Assembly (NCBI RefSeq): GCF_040219215.1
Contig: NZ_JAVJSX010000008.1
Coordinates: 558,001 to 622,000, forward strand
Length of the DNA stretch: 64,000 nucleotides
Direction: 5' to 3'
From: Thalassobaculum_A sp040219215
GTDB lineage: Bacteria > Pseudomonadota > Alphaproteobacteria > Thalassobaculales > Thalassobaculaceae
The position numbers and the translations under genes were made by a program. Below, piece after piece: positions 29,400-37,360 of the stretch. The notes below the pieces were generated by a model. That model was not told where the DNA came from. It did no database searches and was given only the letters and a program-made list of their open reading frames with translations. The stretch's first letter is position 1. Every line of letters begins with the position of its first letter.

Positions 29400-31059
29400 C
29401 CTTGTCGCCCTGCTGGCGCTGGCACGCCGACGCGCCGGATGGCTGGCGGTGGGAGCGGCGTTCGCGGTCACGGCCACGGTAAGCGGGATCGTGCTGATGG
29501 GGCTGGCCGGCGGCCTGGTGGCCGGAGCGGCTGCCGGCGGGGCTCTCACCGCGATCGTCTGGCTGAGGGTGCTGGCCATCGGGCGCACCTCAGCCCGCTA
29601 TCTGGAGCGACTGACCACGCACGAGGCGACGTTCCGGGTGCTGGCCGACCTGCGGCTGTGGTTTTTCGAGCGGGCGATCCCGCTGGCGCCTGCGCGTCTC
29701 GGCGGCTGGCGCGGCGGCGACCTGATGGCGCGGCTGGTCTCCGATATCGACGCGCTGGACGGACTGTACCTGCGGTTGGTGACGCCGACCGTGGTGGCGC
29801 TGCTGACGGCACTCGGTCTGGCAGTGGTGCTTGGATCGATTTCGCCCATGGTCGCGGTCGTCGTGATCGCGTTGATGGCGTTCGCCGGCATCGGTGTGCC
29901 GGCACTCGCGGAACGCGCCGGGCGTCGGATCGGGAGCGAGCAGATCGAAGCCTCGGCACGGCTTCGGGTCGCGCTGGTCGATCTGGTTCAGGGCATGGCC
30001 GATCTCAGCGCCAATCAGGCGCTCGACCGGCAGGCGATGGCGATCGCCGAAGCCGAGGCCAATCACGAAGCAGCGCTGCGACGCCAGGCGACGATAGCGG
30101 CGTTCAGCGGAGCCGCCAGCCAGATCATCGTGCAACTGGCCCTGGTGGCGGTCGTGCTTGGCGGTGCGGCGTTGAGTGCGGCGGCATCCGGTCACGGTGC
30201 GCTGATTGCGGTGGCGGTGTTGGTCACCCTGGCGGCGTTCGAAGCGGTCGCCCCCCTGCCTCTGGCGTGGCAGCTTCTCGGCCGGACCAAGGCAGCCGCC
30301 CGCCGGGTCCGCGAGATCGCCGACGCGACACCGGCGGTGCTCGATCCGCCGGAAGGACGCCGCCGCAAGGCGCCGAGTTCGACCGCGTTGGCGCTGGAAG
30401 GGGTGAGCTTTCGCTATCCCGGCAGCGGTGCGGTGGCGCTTTCCGGCATCGACATCTCCGTTCCGGACGGTGGGAAACTCGGCATCGCCGGACCGAGCGG
30501 GGCCGGCAAGTCGACCCTGCTGTCATTGCTGTTGCGGTTCCACGATCCCGATGCCGGACGGCTGACGCTCGGCGGGGTCGATCTGCGCGATCTGACGGTC
30601 GCCGACCTGCATGGCTGCATTGGTGTGCTGTCGCAGGCGACCTCGATCCTGGCAGGCAGCCTGCGCGACAATCTGGCGATCGCCGCACCGGGCGCCGGCG
30701 ATGCTGCGTTGCGGCAGGCGTTGGAGCAGGCCGGCCTCGGTGGGTTCGCTGCGGCGCTGCCCGAAGGGCTGGATACCTGGCTCGGCGAGGCCGGCGTGGC
30801 GGTGTCGGGCGGCGAGGCTCGCCGTATCGCGTTGGCCCGGGTCCTGCTGAAGGACGCGCCGATCCTGCTGCTGGACGAGCCGACCGAAGGCTTGGACGCC
30901 GAGACCGAGCGGGCGGTGCTGGACGTCCTGCTACCGTTGATGGCCGGCCGTACCGTGATCACCATCAGCCATCGCCCGGCGGCGCTTTCTGCGATGGATC
31001 GGGTCGTGCATCTGGAATCCGGGCGGATCGTGGAGGTCGCATCGACCGTGGCCCGTTGA
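29392..31059 (+). CDS. cydC: Thiol-reductant ABC exporter, subunit CydC
   Basis: A 555-residue half-transporter, partner of CydD. Membrane helices occupy about residues 10-300; the ATPase domain has GIAGPSGAGKSTLLSLLLRF, VSGGEARRIALARVLL, ILLLDEPTEGLDAETE and ITISHRPAA. The likely start is a TTG at 29392, preceded by a long GGAGGGGGG tract and overlapping the cydD stop by eight bases; no better ATG or GTG exists near the family N-terminus LFDLVALLALA. Overlap ensures equal synthesis of the heterodimer. Confidence 0.9.
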   Translation: MFDLVALLALARRRAGWLAVGAAFAVTATVSGIVLMGLAGGLVAGAAAGGALTAIVWLRVLAIGRTSARYLERLTTHEATFRVLADLRLWFFERAIPLAPARLGGWRGGDLMARLVSDIDALDGLYLRLVTPTVVALLTALGLAVVLGSISPMVAVVVIALMAFAGIGVPALAERAGRRIGSEQIEASARLRVALVDLVQGMADLSANQALDRQAMAIAEAEANHEAALRRQATIAAFSGAASQIIVQLALVAVVLGGAALSAAASGHGALIAVAVLVTLAAFEAVAPLPLAWQLLGRTKAAARRVREIADATPAVLDPPEGRRRKAPSSTALALEGVSFRYPGSGAVALSGIDISVPDGGKLGIAGPSGAGKSTLLSLLLRFHDPDAGRLTLGGVDLRDLTVADLHGCIGVLSQATSILAGSLRDNLAIAAPGAGDAALRQALEQAGLGGFAAALPEGLDTWLGEAGVAVSGGEARRIALARVLLKDAPILLLDEPTEGLDAETERAVLDVLLPLMAGRTVITISHRPAALSAMDRVVHLESGRIVEVASTVAR

Positions 31060-31089
31060 GGGGTTACTCGGCCGGTCGTTTCGAAGGCA

Positions 31090-31227
31090 TCAGCCGGCCC
31101 CATTGTTCCTGGAGAAGAGGTACTTGGCCAATGCCGCAATCACGAGGATGATCAACAGGGTGAAGAGCAGATGTCCCCACTCCATGCCCCACATGATCGA
31201 ATCACCGTGATCCAGGAATCCGCCCAT
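31090..31227 (-). CDS. Small single-span membrane protein (45 residues)
   Basis: A short gene with a convincing ribosome site: GGAGG, five bases, then ATG at 31227. The product has a short His/Met/Trp-containing N-terminus (GGFLDHGDSIMWGMEWGH), one transmembrane helix (LLFTLLIILVIAALAKYLF) and a basic SRNN tail. Similar tiny proteins accompany copper- or metal-handling secreted proteins in Proteobacteria. It lies 48 bases after the Met-rich protein gene on the same strand, suggesting cotranscription. Function unknown. Confidence 0.6.
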   Translation of the reverse strand: MGGFLDHGDSIMWGMEWGHLLFTLLIILVIAALAKYLFSRNNGAG

Positions 31228-31275
31228 CGGTGCCTCCAGCGCTAAGCTTTGAAAATGGGGTGAGGTCGTCGGCTG

Positions 31276-31689
31276 TTACTTGGCCGGTTTCATCATGAGG
31301 TCTTGCTGATCAAGCATCTGCTTCATCATGTCCTGCATCATGTCCATGCGCTGCTGCATCATCTTCATCTGCGGCGCCGACTTCGGATCCGTCATCGCGC
31401 CGTCGGCGCCGTGACCTTTCATGCCATGCATGGCCGCCATCTGGCCCTGCATCATGGCCATATGTTCGCCCATCAGCGCCTGACGCTCGGCCGGTGTTTT
31501 CGCTTGCCGGGCCTTGGCCATCATCTCCTGCATGCTCGTCATGCATCCCTGCATCGCGGCGTGGTCGGACGCCGGGTCGGGGCGAGCGCATTCCTGCATT
31601 GAGACTGGTTTCGAGGTTTGCGCGAAGGAGATGGCCGGCAGTGCCAAGGTGGCGATCGCGGCTGCGGCGAGAGCTTTGTAGTTGACCAT
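31276..31689 (-). CDS. Met-rich secreted protein, possible copper binder
   Basis: A 137-residue protein with a signal peptide (NYKALAAAAIATLALPAISFAQ). The mature chain is helical and extraordinarily rich in Met, often paired (EMMAK, HMAMMQGQMAAMHGMKGHG, KMMQQRMDMMQDMMKQM), with scattered His, as in periplasmic Cu(I)-binding proteins. Two cysteines lie near its N-terminus. The ATG at 31689 is preferred over earlier frames because it begins the signal peptide. It is likely the first gene of a pair with the small membrane protein. Confidence 0.65.
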   Translation of the reverse strand: MVNYKALAAAAIATLALPAISFAQTSKPVSMQECARPDPASDHAAMQGCMTSMQEMMAKARQAKTPAERQALMGEHMAMMQGQMAAMHGMKGHGADGAMTDPKSAPQMKMMQQRMDMMQDMMKQMLDQQDLMMKPAK

Positions 31690-31818
31690 GTCCGGTTCCC
31701 CTTTCGGAGGGTGCGAGCGTCGGTTGCCCGCAATATCCGGATTATTCGCGACCCGATCATTGACGTGCGTCAACTCATGGCAGATATCGCCCTGCACCGC
31801 CCGACCACTGCATCGAAC

Positions 31819-33036
31819 CTAAGCCTCATACCCGAAGGGATCGTCGACCGTGTGCGCCGGCTCGGTGAACCAGCGCGGGCCGTCGGCGGTCATGTAGATG
31901 TGGTCTTCCAGGCGCACCCCGAACTCGCCGTACACGCAGATCGTCGGTTCGTTGGAGAAGGTCATGCCGGGTACCAGAACGGTGGTGTCGCCCTTCACGA
32001 TGTACGGCCACTCGTGCACGTCCAGGCCGATGCCGTGGCCGGTGCGATGCGGCAGGCCGGGAGTGGCATAGCCGGGACCGAACCCGCCGGCCTCGATCAC
32101 CCGGCGGGCGGCCGCGTCGAGATCCTCGCAGCGCGCACCGAGTTGCGCCGCCTCGAACACCGCCAATTCCGCGGCCTGCTCCAGGTTCCAGATCTGGCGT
32201 TGCCGGGAACTAGGCTCGCCGAACACGTAGGAGCGGGTGATGTCGGACAGGTAGCTGTCGACCGGCGCGCCGATGTCGACCAGCACCATGTCGCCGTCCT
32301 TCAGGGTCTGCGGGTATGGCACGCCGTGCGGATAGGCGGTGGCCTCGCCGAACAGCACGATGTTGAACGGCGGCGGCCCCTCCGAGCCGAGCCGGCGGTG
32401 CGCCTCGACGATGAAGGCCTGGACCTCGGTGGTGGTGATGCCGACGTGCAGCATCCGGGCGGTCGCCTTGTGGACCTCCAGCGTGATGTTCTTGGCGGTC
32501 TGCATCAGCGCGATCTCGGCATCCGACTTGATCGACCGGCAGCCGGCGGTGATCCGGCTGGCGTTGACGAAGTCATAGGCGTTGCCGGCCCGGCGGAGCC
32601 CATCGAAGGTGAAGAACGGCGTGGCTTCGTCGACCCCGACGGTGCCGACGGCGATGCCCTTGGCACGCAGTGTGTCGGTGACCAGGGCGGTCGGGTCCTC
32701 ATGCTCCTCCCACACCGCGACGTCGTCGCCGAGGGTCAGCATGGTGCGCAGCTTCTCTTCCTCGAACGCCGGGCAGACATAGGTGAGGTCGCCGCGTGCC
32801 GGCAGGACGGCGCCGTGCAGCCGCTCGCTGCGGCCGAGACGCAGGCCGGTGAAGTAGGTCAGGCTGGTCGACACGTCGAGCCACAGCGCATCGACGCCCG
32901 CCTCGCGCATCAGCGCCTGGGCCCGTGCGATCCGCTGTGTCCGTTCGGCGTCCCCGATCGCCGGCGTATCGCCGCGCAGCGACGTCATGGCCGCCAGTTC
33001 CGCTTCCGCCGTCGATCCGCCGACACCGATGGTCAT
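31819..33036 (-). CDS. M24 family metallopeptidase (Xaa-Pro aminopeptidase type)
   Basis: A 405-residue cytoplasmic pita-bread peptidase. The N-terminal creatinase-like domain includes DALWLDVSTSLTYFTGLR. The catalytic domain shows all five metal ligands: MVLVDIGAP (Asp), YLSDITRSYV (Asp), HRTGHGIGLDVHE (His), TFSNEPTI (Glu) and VRLEDHIYM (Glu). It removes N-terminal residues ahead of proline or acts on a related dipeptide; ectoine hydrolase is a distant relative but motifs do not favour it. It follows the GT39 gene by 23 bases in the same orientation. Confidence 0.87.
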   Translation of the reverse strand: MTIGVGGSTAEAELAAMTSLRGDTPAIGDAERTQRIARAQALMREAGVDALWLDVSTSLTYFTGLRLGRSERLHGAVLPARGDLTYVCPAFEEEKLRTMLTLGDDVAVWEEHEDPTALVTDTLRAKGIAVGTVGVDEATPFFTFDGLRRAGNAYDFVNASRITAGCRSIKSDAEIALMQTAKNITLEVHKATARMLHVGITTTEVQAFIVEAHRRLGSEGPPPFNIVLFGEATAYPHGVPYPQTLKDGDMVLVDIGAPVDSYLSDITRSYVFGEPSSRQRQIWNLEQAAELAVFEAAQLGARCEDLDAAARRVIEAGGFGPGYATPGLPHRTGHGIGLDVHEWPYIVKGDTTVLVPGMTFSNEPTICVYGEFGVRLEDHIYMTADGPRWFTEPAHTVDDPFGYEA

Positions 33037-33059
33037 CGTCCTGCTCCGCGCTGAGAATC

Positions 33060-34574
33060 CTAATGCCCGCGATAACCTGAAAGCCGCCAGATCGACAATC
33101 GCTTGGTGCGGCCGAAACTGGTGACCGAAAGCGCCGAAATCGATTCGGTGTGTTCGAACTTCTCCACGATCGGACGCGGGTCCGGCCAGTCGGTGATCAG
33201 CAGCACCGGGTCGCCGCTCGTCGCACCATAGGCGTCGAGCAGTTCGTAGTGGTTCTCGGGCCGGTGGTTCCAGTCCCAGTTCCAAACCGGCATGCGGGCA
33301 TCGCCTTCGTCCCGGCCGTTCGCCTCGGTCAGTCGGTCGCGCAGGTAGTACAGCAGCGACGCCATGGTCATGCGATCGCTCATCAGCACCGGCAGCGTGA
33401 GGTTGCGGTCGAGGATCGGACGGATCTGCTGGGACATGGCCTGCCAGCCGGACAGGCGAGCGAAGCCTTTCGAGACATAGGGCAGCGCCAGGGTCGGCCA
33501 TACCGCAACCAGCAGGAGGAATGAGAGGCTGGCCACCAGGTGCGGGCCGACTGTCCACAGCCGCCACGCACGGGCGCGACCGGCCTCGGTCAGCCAGAGG
33601 GCGACGAGCACGGCGGCCGACGGGTAGGCGGTCACCGCCCAGTTGGCGTTGGCGCGCGACAGGAACGCCTGGACGACCACCACCGCCAGCGGCGGCAGTG
33701 CGAACGCCAGCAGATAGCGCTCGGCGGCACTCGCCTGGCCGCGCGCCCAGGCGATGACGCGCCAGAGCAGCACCAGGAACGGAATCGGCCCGAACACGCC
33801 GAACTGCTGGCCGAGGAACTCGACCACATGTCCCGGATTGAACAGCGTGCCCTTGAGGTTGGCGTTGTCGCCGAGATGGCCGACGGTCGCGAAGTCGTGC
33901 TGGGCGTTCCAGATCAGGTTCGGCGCCAGGATCGTCGCGGCGAGCGCCAGGATCAGCAGGCCGCGCGTATCGCGCAGGATCCAGCGATCTTCGCGGGCAA
34001 AGATGAGATGCAGGGCGAAGCCGACGGCGGCGTAGGCCATGGCGTATTTGGCCAGCAGGCCGAGGCCGATGGCGATACCGGCGGCCGCCGCCCAGCCCCA
34101 CGAAACCCGGCCGAGATCGCGGCTGTCCAGGGTACGGCGCAGCGCCAGGACCGCCACCGTCCAGCAGGCGAGCAGCGGCACGTCGGTCGACACGATCAGG
34201 CTGGAGAACGCGACCGAGGGCAGGGTGATCCACAGCAGTGCCGCCCACATGCCGGTCCGGGCATCGCGCAGGGCGCGTCCCAGGGCATAAAGGCCCATCG
34301 CGGTGGCAGCGTGCAGCAGCGGGGAGGAGGCCCGCACGCAGACCTCGGCGTCGCCGCAGGCCGCCGTGGTGGCGGCGATCAGCCAGGCGATCAACGGCGG
34401 CTTGGTGAAGTAGCCGAGGTCGAGGCGCTGCGCCCAACTCCAGTACTGCGCCTCGTCGCCGTGCAGCTCCAACCCGCTCATCGCGAGGCCGGCGACCCGC
34501 AGGACGGTCAGCGCAAGCACCCAGGCAAGCGCCAGACGCAGCGGGGAAATCGAAGCGGTGTGTGCGGTAGCCAC
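33060..34574 (-). CDS. GT39/ArnT-like membrane glycosyltransferase
   Basis: A 504-residue membrane protein with about ten hydrophobic helices and a periplasmic C-terminal domain. The catalytic loop after the first helix reads LELHGDEAQYWSWAQ, followed by YFTKPPLIAWLI, exactly as in GT39/GT83 lipid-linked sugar transferases. The start is a GTG at 34574, four bases after the stop of the potassium-channel gene, with a GAGGG upstream. The sugar and acceptor (lipid A, protein or another envelope glycan) are not readable. It differs clearly from the protein at 24364. Confidence 0.82.
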   Translation of the reverse strand: MATAHTASISPLRLALAWVLALTVLRVAGLAMSGLELHGDEAQYWSWAQRLDLGYFTKPPLIAWLIAATTAACGDAEVCVRASSPLLHAATAMGLYALGRALRDARTGMWAALLWITLPSVAFSSLIVSTDVPLLACWTVAVLALRRTLDSRDLGRVSWGWAAAAGIAIGLGLLAKYAMAYAAVGFALHLIFAREDRWILRDTRGLLILALAATILAPNLIWNAQHDFATVGHLGDNANLKGTLFNPGHVVEFLGQQFGVFGPIPFLVLLWRVIAWARGQASAAERYLLAFALPPLAVVVVQAFLSRANANWAVTAYPSAAVLVALWLTEAGRARAWRLWTVGPHLVASLSFLLLVAVWPTLALPYVSKGFARLSGWQAMSQQIRPILDRNLTLPVLMSDRMTMASLLYYLRDRLTEANGRDEGDARMPVWNWDWNHRPENHYELLDAYGATSGDPVLLITDWPDPRPIVEKFEHTESISALSVTSFGRTKRLSIWRLSGYRGH

Positions 34575-34578
34575 GAAC

Positions 34579-35496
34579 TCAGGACCCTCGTGAGGTTCGG
34601 CGCATCAGGGCATGGAACCCGAACAGCAGCAGCATGATTCCGCTGACAACCTGCAGGGCGACAACGATGCGCGCGGCGTAGGTGATCGGCACGATGTCGC
34701 CGTAACCGACCGTCGACAGGGTGATGATCGAAAAGTACAGGCTCTCCACGAAGGTGGGGTCGCGGGCGGTTCCATCGATCATGAACGTCGGCGCAGTGTC
34801 CAGCCGGCCGAGCAGACGGTACAGCGTGGCAAACAGCACGACGATCATGGAGTAGAAGGTAAGGAAGGCGAAAGCCGGCTTTACCAGCCCGGCGACCGTC
34901 TCGAAAAAGTCCTCGAACAGCAGCCCGGTGTCGATCAGGAACACCGCGACATTGCGGCTTGCCAGCAGGACCACGAGCGCGATGGCCCCCATGGCGACCA
35001 GCAGCCATTCCGATTGGGCCAGCGGGTCGAGCGAACCGAGCGGCACGATGAAATTGCCGAAGCCGATCAGCGCTACCGGAATCAGCCAGAGGAAGGCCCG
35101 CCCGAACCGCCTCTGGATGTGCGGATGGGCGGACGCAATGACCGAGCGGATGGCGTGCCGACGTATGAACACTCCGGTGGCGAACGCCAGGATCGGCAAC
35201 AGAAAGCCGATCAGCGCCACCGTTGTGTCGACCCCGGTGTACAGGCTCTCCAGGAACGACGCGTACAGGCAGGCGTAGACGCCGATCGCGTTGGCGAAGG
35301 TGATCGTAAAGAACCGGCTGCCCGGAAACAGCCGGTGCAGCAGCGTAGCCACCGCGACGACCGTCGCCAGAACCGCCGTCGAAACCTCCCAGGTCTCGCC
35401 GCCTATCGCGGCGGCGATCAACGACAGCAACACGACCGTGACGACGATCGAGACCGCCCATTGCTTGAGCGCGGGGAAAGGCAGCGACGGTGGCAT
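34579..35496 (-). CDS. Two-pore-helix K+ channel (Ion_trans_2)
   Basis: About 305 residues with several membrane spans. The N-terminal two thirds hold five to six hydrophobic helices; near the C-terminus a pore loop with the K+ selectivity filter STVGYGD precedes the last helix VVALQVVSGIMLLLFGFHAL. No cytoplasmic RCK or cyclic-nucleotide domain follows. It should conduct K+ across the inner membrane. It is the first gene of a minus-strand run with GT39 and M24. The start is taken as ATG at 35496; upstream frame extension has no membrane or signal character. Confidence 0.78.
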   Translation of the reverse strand: MPPSLPFPALKQWAVSIVVTVVLLSLIAAAIGGETWEVSTAVLATVVAVATLLHRLFPGSRFFTITFANAIGVYACLYASFLESLYTGVDTTVALIGFLLPILAFATGVFIRRHAIRSVIASAHPHIQRRFGRAFLWLIPVALIGFGNFIVPLGSLDPLAQSEWLLVAMGAIALVVLLASRNVAVFLIDTGLLFEDFFETVAGLVKPAFAFLTFYSMIVVLFATLYRLLGRLDTAPTFMIDGTARDPTFVESLYFSIITLSTVGYGDIVPITYAARIVVALQVVSGIMLLLFGFHALMRRTSRGS

Positions 35497-35609
35497 CGCC
35501 GGACTTGTACACGGCGAACGGCCCGTCCGGGAACCTTTCAGGATCGAACGCATCCAACCGATTGATGCCGTCACATCCGGCGGCTCCAATCCGCAACGGA
35601 GACACCGAT

Positions 35610-36035
35610 ATGAAGAGAGCACTGGTGCTTGCAGCAGCCCTGACGTTCGGCGCGGCGACCGCCGCCCTGGCCCATGGCCCCGATGCGTCGATGGCGACAT
35701 CGCCGCCGAAGGCGCCATACCAGCAGGTCAGCAAGCTGGTGAAGCTGCCGGACTTCATTCCCGGCCTCGGACAGTTGTTCGTCGATCCTGCAACCCTGCC
35801 GGCTGGGCCATTTGTCGCCTACGATCGCGATGGCAAGCTGGTCAGCACGATCTACATGATCCCGATCGCCGACCTGAACCCGGACAAGACCTTCGACAAT
35901 CTCGCGGTACCGGGCACGCTCGTCGATCACGTCGATGTCTACTACAACGCCGGCCATCCCGGTGTGGCGGTGCCGCACGCCCATGTCGTGCTCTGGCACG
36001 TACCGGTCACCGGAGAGGCCCGGGTCGCGAAATGA
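35610..36035 (+). CDS. Secreted protein of unknown function, His-rich C-terminus
   Basis: A 141-residue protein with a clear signal peptide (KRALVLAAALTFGAATAALA, cleavage before HGPDA). The mature domain begins with a His and includes LPDFIPGLGQLFVDPATLPAGPF, VSTIYMIPIADL and a C-terminal cluster HVDVYYNAGHPGVAVPHAHVVLWHV with five histidines, suggesting metal binding. Its stop overlaps the cupredoxin start (ATGA), so both are likely to act together in the periplasm. I do not recognise a named family with confidence. Confidence 0.65.
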   Translation: MKRALVLAAALTFGAATAALAHGPDASMATSPPKAPYQQVSKLVKLPDFIPGLGQLFVDPATLPAGPFVAYDRDGKLVSTIYMIPIADLNPDKTFDNLAVPGTLVDHVDVYYNAGHPGVAVPHAHVVLWHVPVTGEARVAK

Positions 36036-36550
36036 GCTTGCCTCGACGGTCGATCCTTTGGACGGGGGGCGGCGTCGTTGCCGCCCTCGCGTTCCCCGGA
36101 GGTGTTGCGGTGTCGGCGGATGTCGTCGAGATCGGGATGCGAGGCGTCGATGGAGGCGCGCGCGTATGGTTCGATCCGATTGGCATTCGTGTCCGGCCCG
36201 GCCAGATCGTGCGATGGACCAACCACGATGCCGGCAATGCCCATACCGCGACCGCCTATCACCCGGCGAATTTCGACCGGCCACGCCGGATTCCGGCCGC
36301 GGCCACGCCATGGGACACCGACTACCTGCTGCCGGGCGAGACGTTCTCGGTCACACTGAGAACGTCGGGTGTCTACGATTACTACTGCATTCCGCACGAG
36401 CACGCCGGAATGGTCGGCCGGATCATCGTCGGCCATCCGGGCAGCGGCATGTACGGCGACGGCGGCCTGCCGTCGGTGGCATTGCGGGAGTTTCCAAGTG
36501 TTGCGGACATCATGGCAAACGGAATGGTCCGGCCCGCAGCTGGCCGTTGA
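36032..36550 (+). CDS. Cupredoxin (plastocyanin/pseudoazurin-like), secreted
   Basis: A 172-residue blue-copper-like protein. An N-terminal LPRRSILWTGGG segment resembles a twin-arginine or basic signal. The cupredoxin domain has VEIGMRG, GIRVRPGQIVRW, the first copper ligand in GNAHTAT (His), and the C-terminal ligand loop YDYYCIPHEHAGMVGRIIV giving Cys, His and Met. All four type-1 ligands are thus present. It likely shuttles electrons or carries copper in the periplasm. It is coupled to the preceding His-rich protein and followed after 21 bases by an ECF sigma factor gene. Confidence 0.85.
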   Translation: MSLPRRSILWTGGGVVAALAFPGGVAVSADVVEIGMRGVDGGARVWFDPIGIRVRPGQIVRWTNHDAGNAHTATAYHPANFDRPRRIPAAATPWDTDYLLPGETFSVTLRTSGVYDYYCIPHEHAGMVGRIIVGHPGSGMYGDGGLPSVALREFPSVADIMANGMVRPAAGR

Positions 36551-36571
36551 TCGAACTGAAGGAGGCGTGAC

Positions 36572-37285
36572 ATGGGCTTGGCGAGCGACCGTGCCACAAC
36601 GATCGACGAGGCGACCAGCGATGCCGAACTGGTGGCCCTGGCCCGTGGCGGCAGCGAGCCGGCGGTGCGGTTGCTGGTGCAGCGCCACAACCGCCAGCTG
36701 TTCCGGGCGGCGCGTGGAGTCATGCGTGACAATGCCGAGGCAGAAGACGTGGTGCAGGAAGCCTATGTCCGGGCCTTCACCTCGCTCGCCAGCTATCGGG
36801 GCGAGGCGTCGTTCGCGACCTGGCTGACCCGTATCACACTGAACGAGGCGCTGGGTCGCCTAAGGCGCCGCCGGCCCACCGGTGAACTGTCGGAGCTTGA
36901 GAACGCGGCCGGTTCCGGCGCGGCGAGCGTGATCATGTTCCCGATGTCGATGGCGACTGCCGGTCCCGAAAGCGAGGCCGACCGCGGTCATGTCAGGCGC
37001 GTGCTCGAGCGGGCGGTCGACGATCTGCCCGACGTCTATCGGATGGTGTTCGTTCTGCGCGACGTCGAGGGGCTGAGCACCGAGGAGACTGCGGAGCGGC
37101 TGTCTATCCAGCCAGGAACCGCGAAGACTCGCCTGCACCGGGCCCGCCGCCTGCTGCGGGTGGCGATCGAGCGCACCTTGGCGCCGCGGTTCTCCGAGTT
37201 GTTTCCGTTCGGCGGCCAACGGTGTAGCCGATTGGCGGACCGGGTCGCGGACCGGGTTTTTGCAGCGGCGCAACCTTGGCGGTGA
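36572..37285 (+). CDS. RNA polymerase ECF-type sigma-70 factor
   Basis: A 237-residue sigma factor. Region 2 spans LVQRHNRQLFRAARGVMRDNAEAEDVVQEAYVRAF and SFATWLTRITLNEALGRLRRR; region 4 spans LPDVYRMVFVLRDVEGLSTEETAERL and QPGTAKTRLHRARRLLR. A C-terminal extension FPFGGQRCSRLADRV follows, as in a subgroup of RpoE-like factors. No anti-sigma gene is adjacent. GGAGG precedes the ATG. Its position after the cupredoxin suggests control of the periplasmic redox or copper response, which is inference. Confidence 0.87.
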   Translation: MGLASDRATTIDEATSDAELVALARGGSEPAVRLLVQRHNRQLFRAARGVMRDNAEAEDVVQEAYVRAFTSLASYRGEASFATWLTRITLNEALGRLRRRRPTGELSELENAAGSGAASVIMFPMSMATAGPESEADRGHVRRVLERAVDDLPDVYRMVFVLRDVEGLSTEETAERLSIQPGTAKTRLHRARRLLRVAIERTLAPRFSELFPFGGQRCSRLADRVADRVFAAAQPWR

Positions 37286-37329
37286 TACCGGTCCGGGGTT
37301 GACAGGGCGTCGCTCGCGCGGACGATCCT

Positions 37330-37352
37330 CTCCCGATCACCGTGACCGGGAG
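37330..37352. promoter_or_regulatory. Imperfect palindrome covering the ribosome site of the TTG-start gene
   Basis: CTCCCGATCAC and GTGACCGGGAG flank a single C; ten of eleven pairs are complementary. The right arm contains the GGGAG that would be the Shine-Dalgarno sequence for the TTG at 37361. As RNA it could fold and hide the ribosome site, or as DNA act as a dimer operator. Confidence 0.45.
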
Positions 37353-37360
37353 ATCCCACA

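Noticed and set aside
31819..33036. M24 peptidase as ectoine hydrolase DoeA, partner of the DoeB-like gene
   Set aside because: It is nearly 30 kb away, and its N-terminal motifs look like a general Xaa-Pro peptidase.
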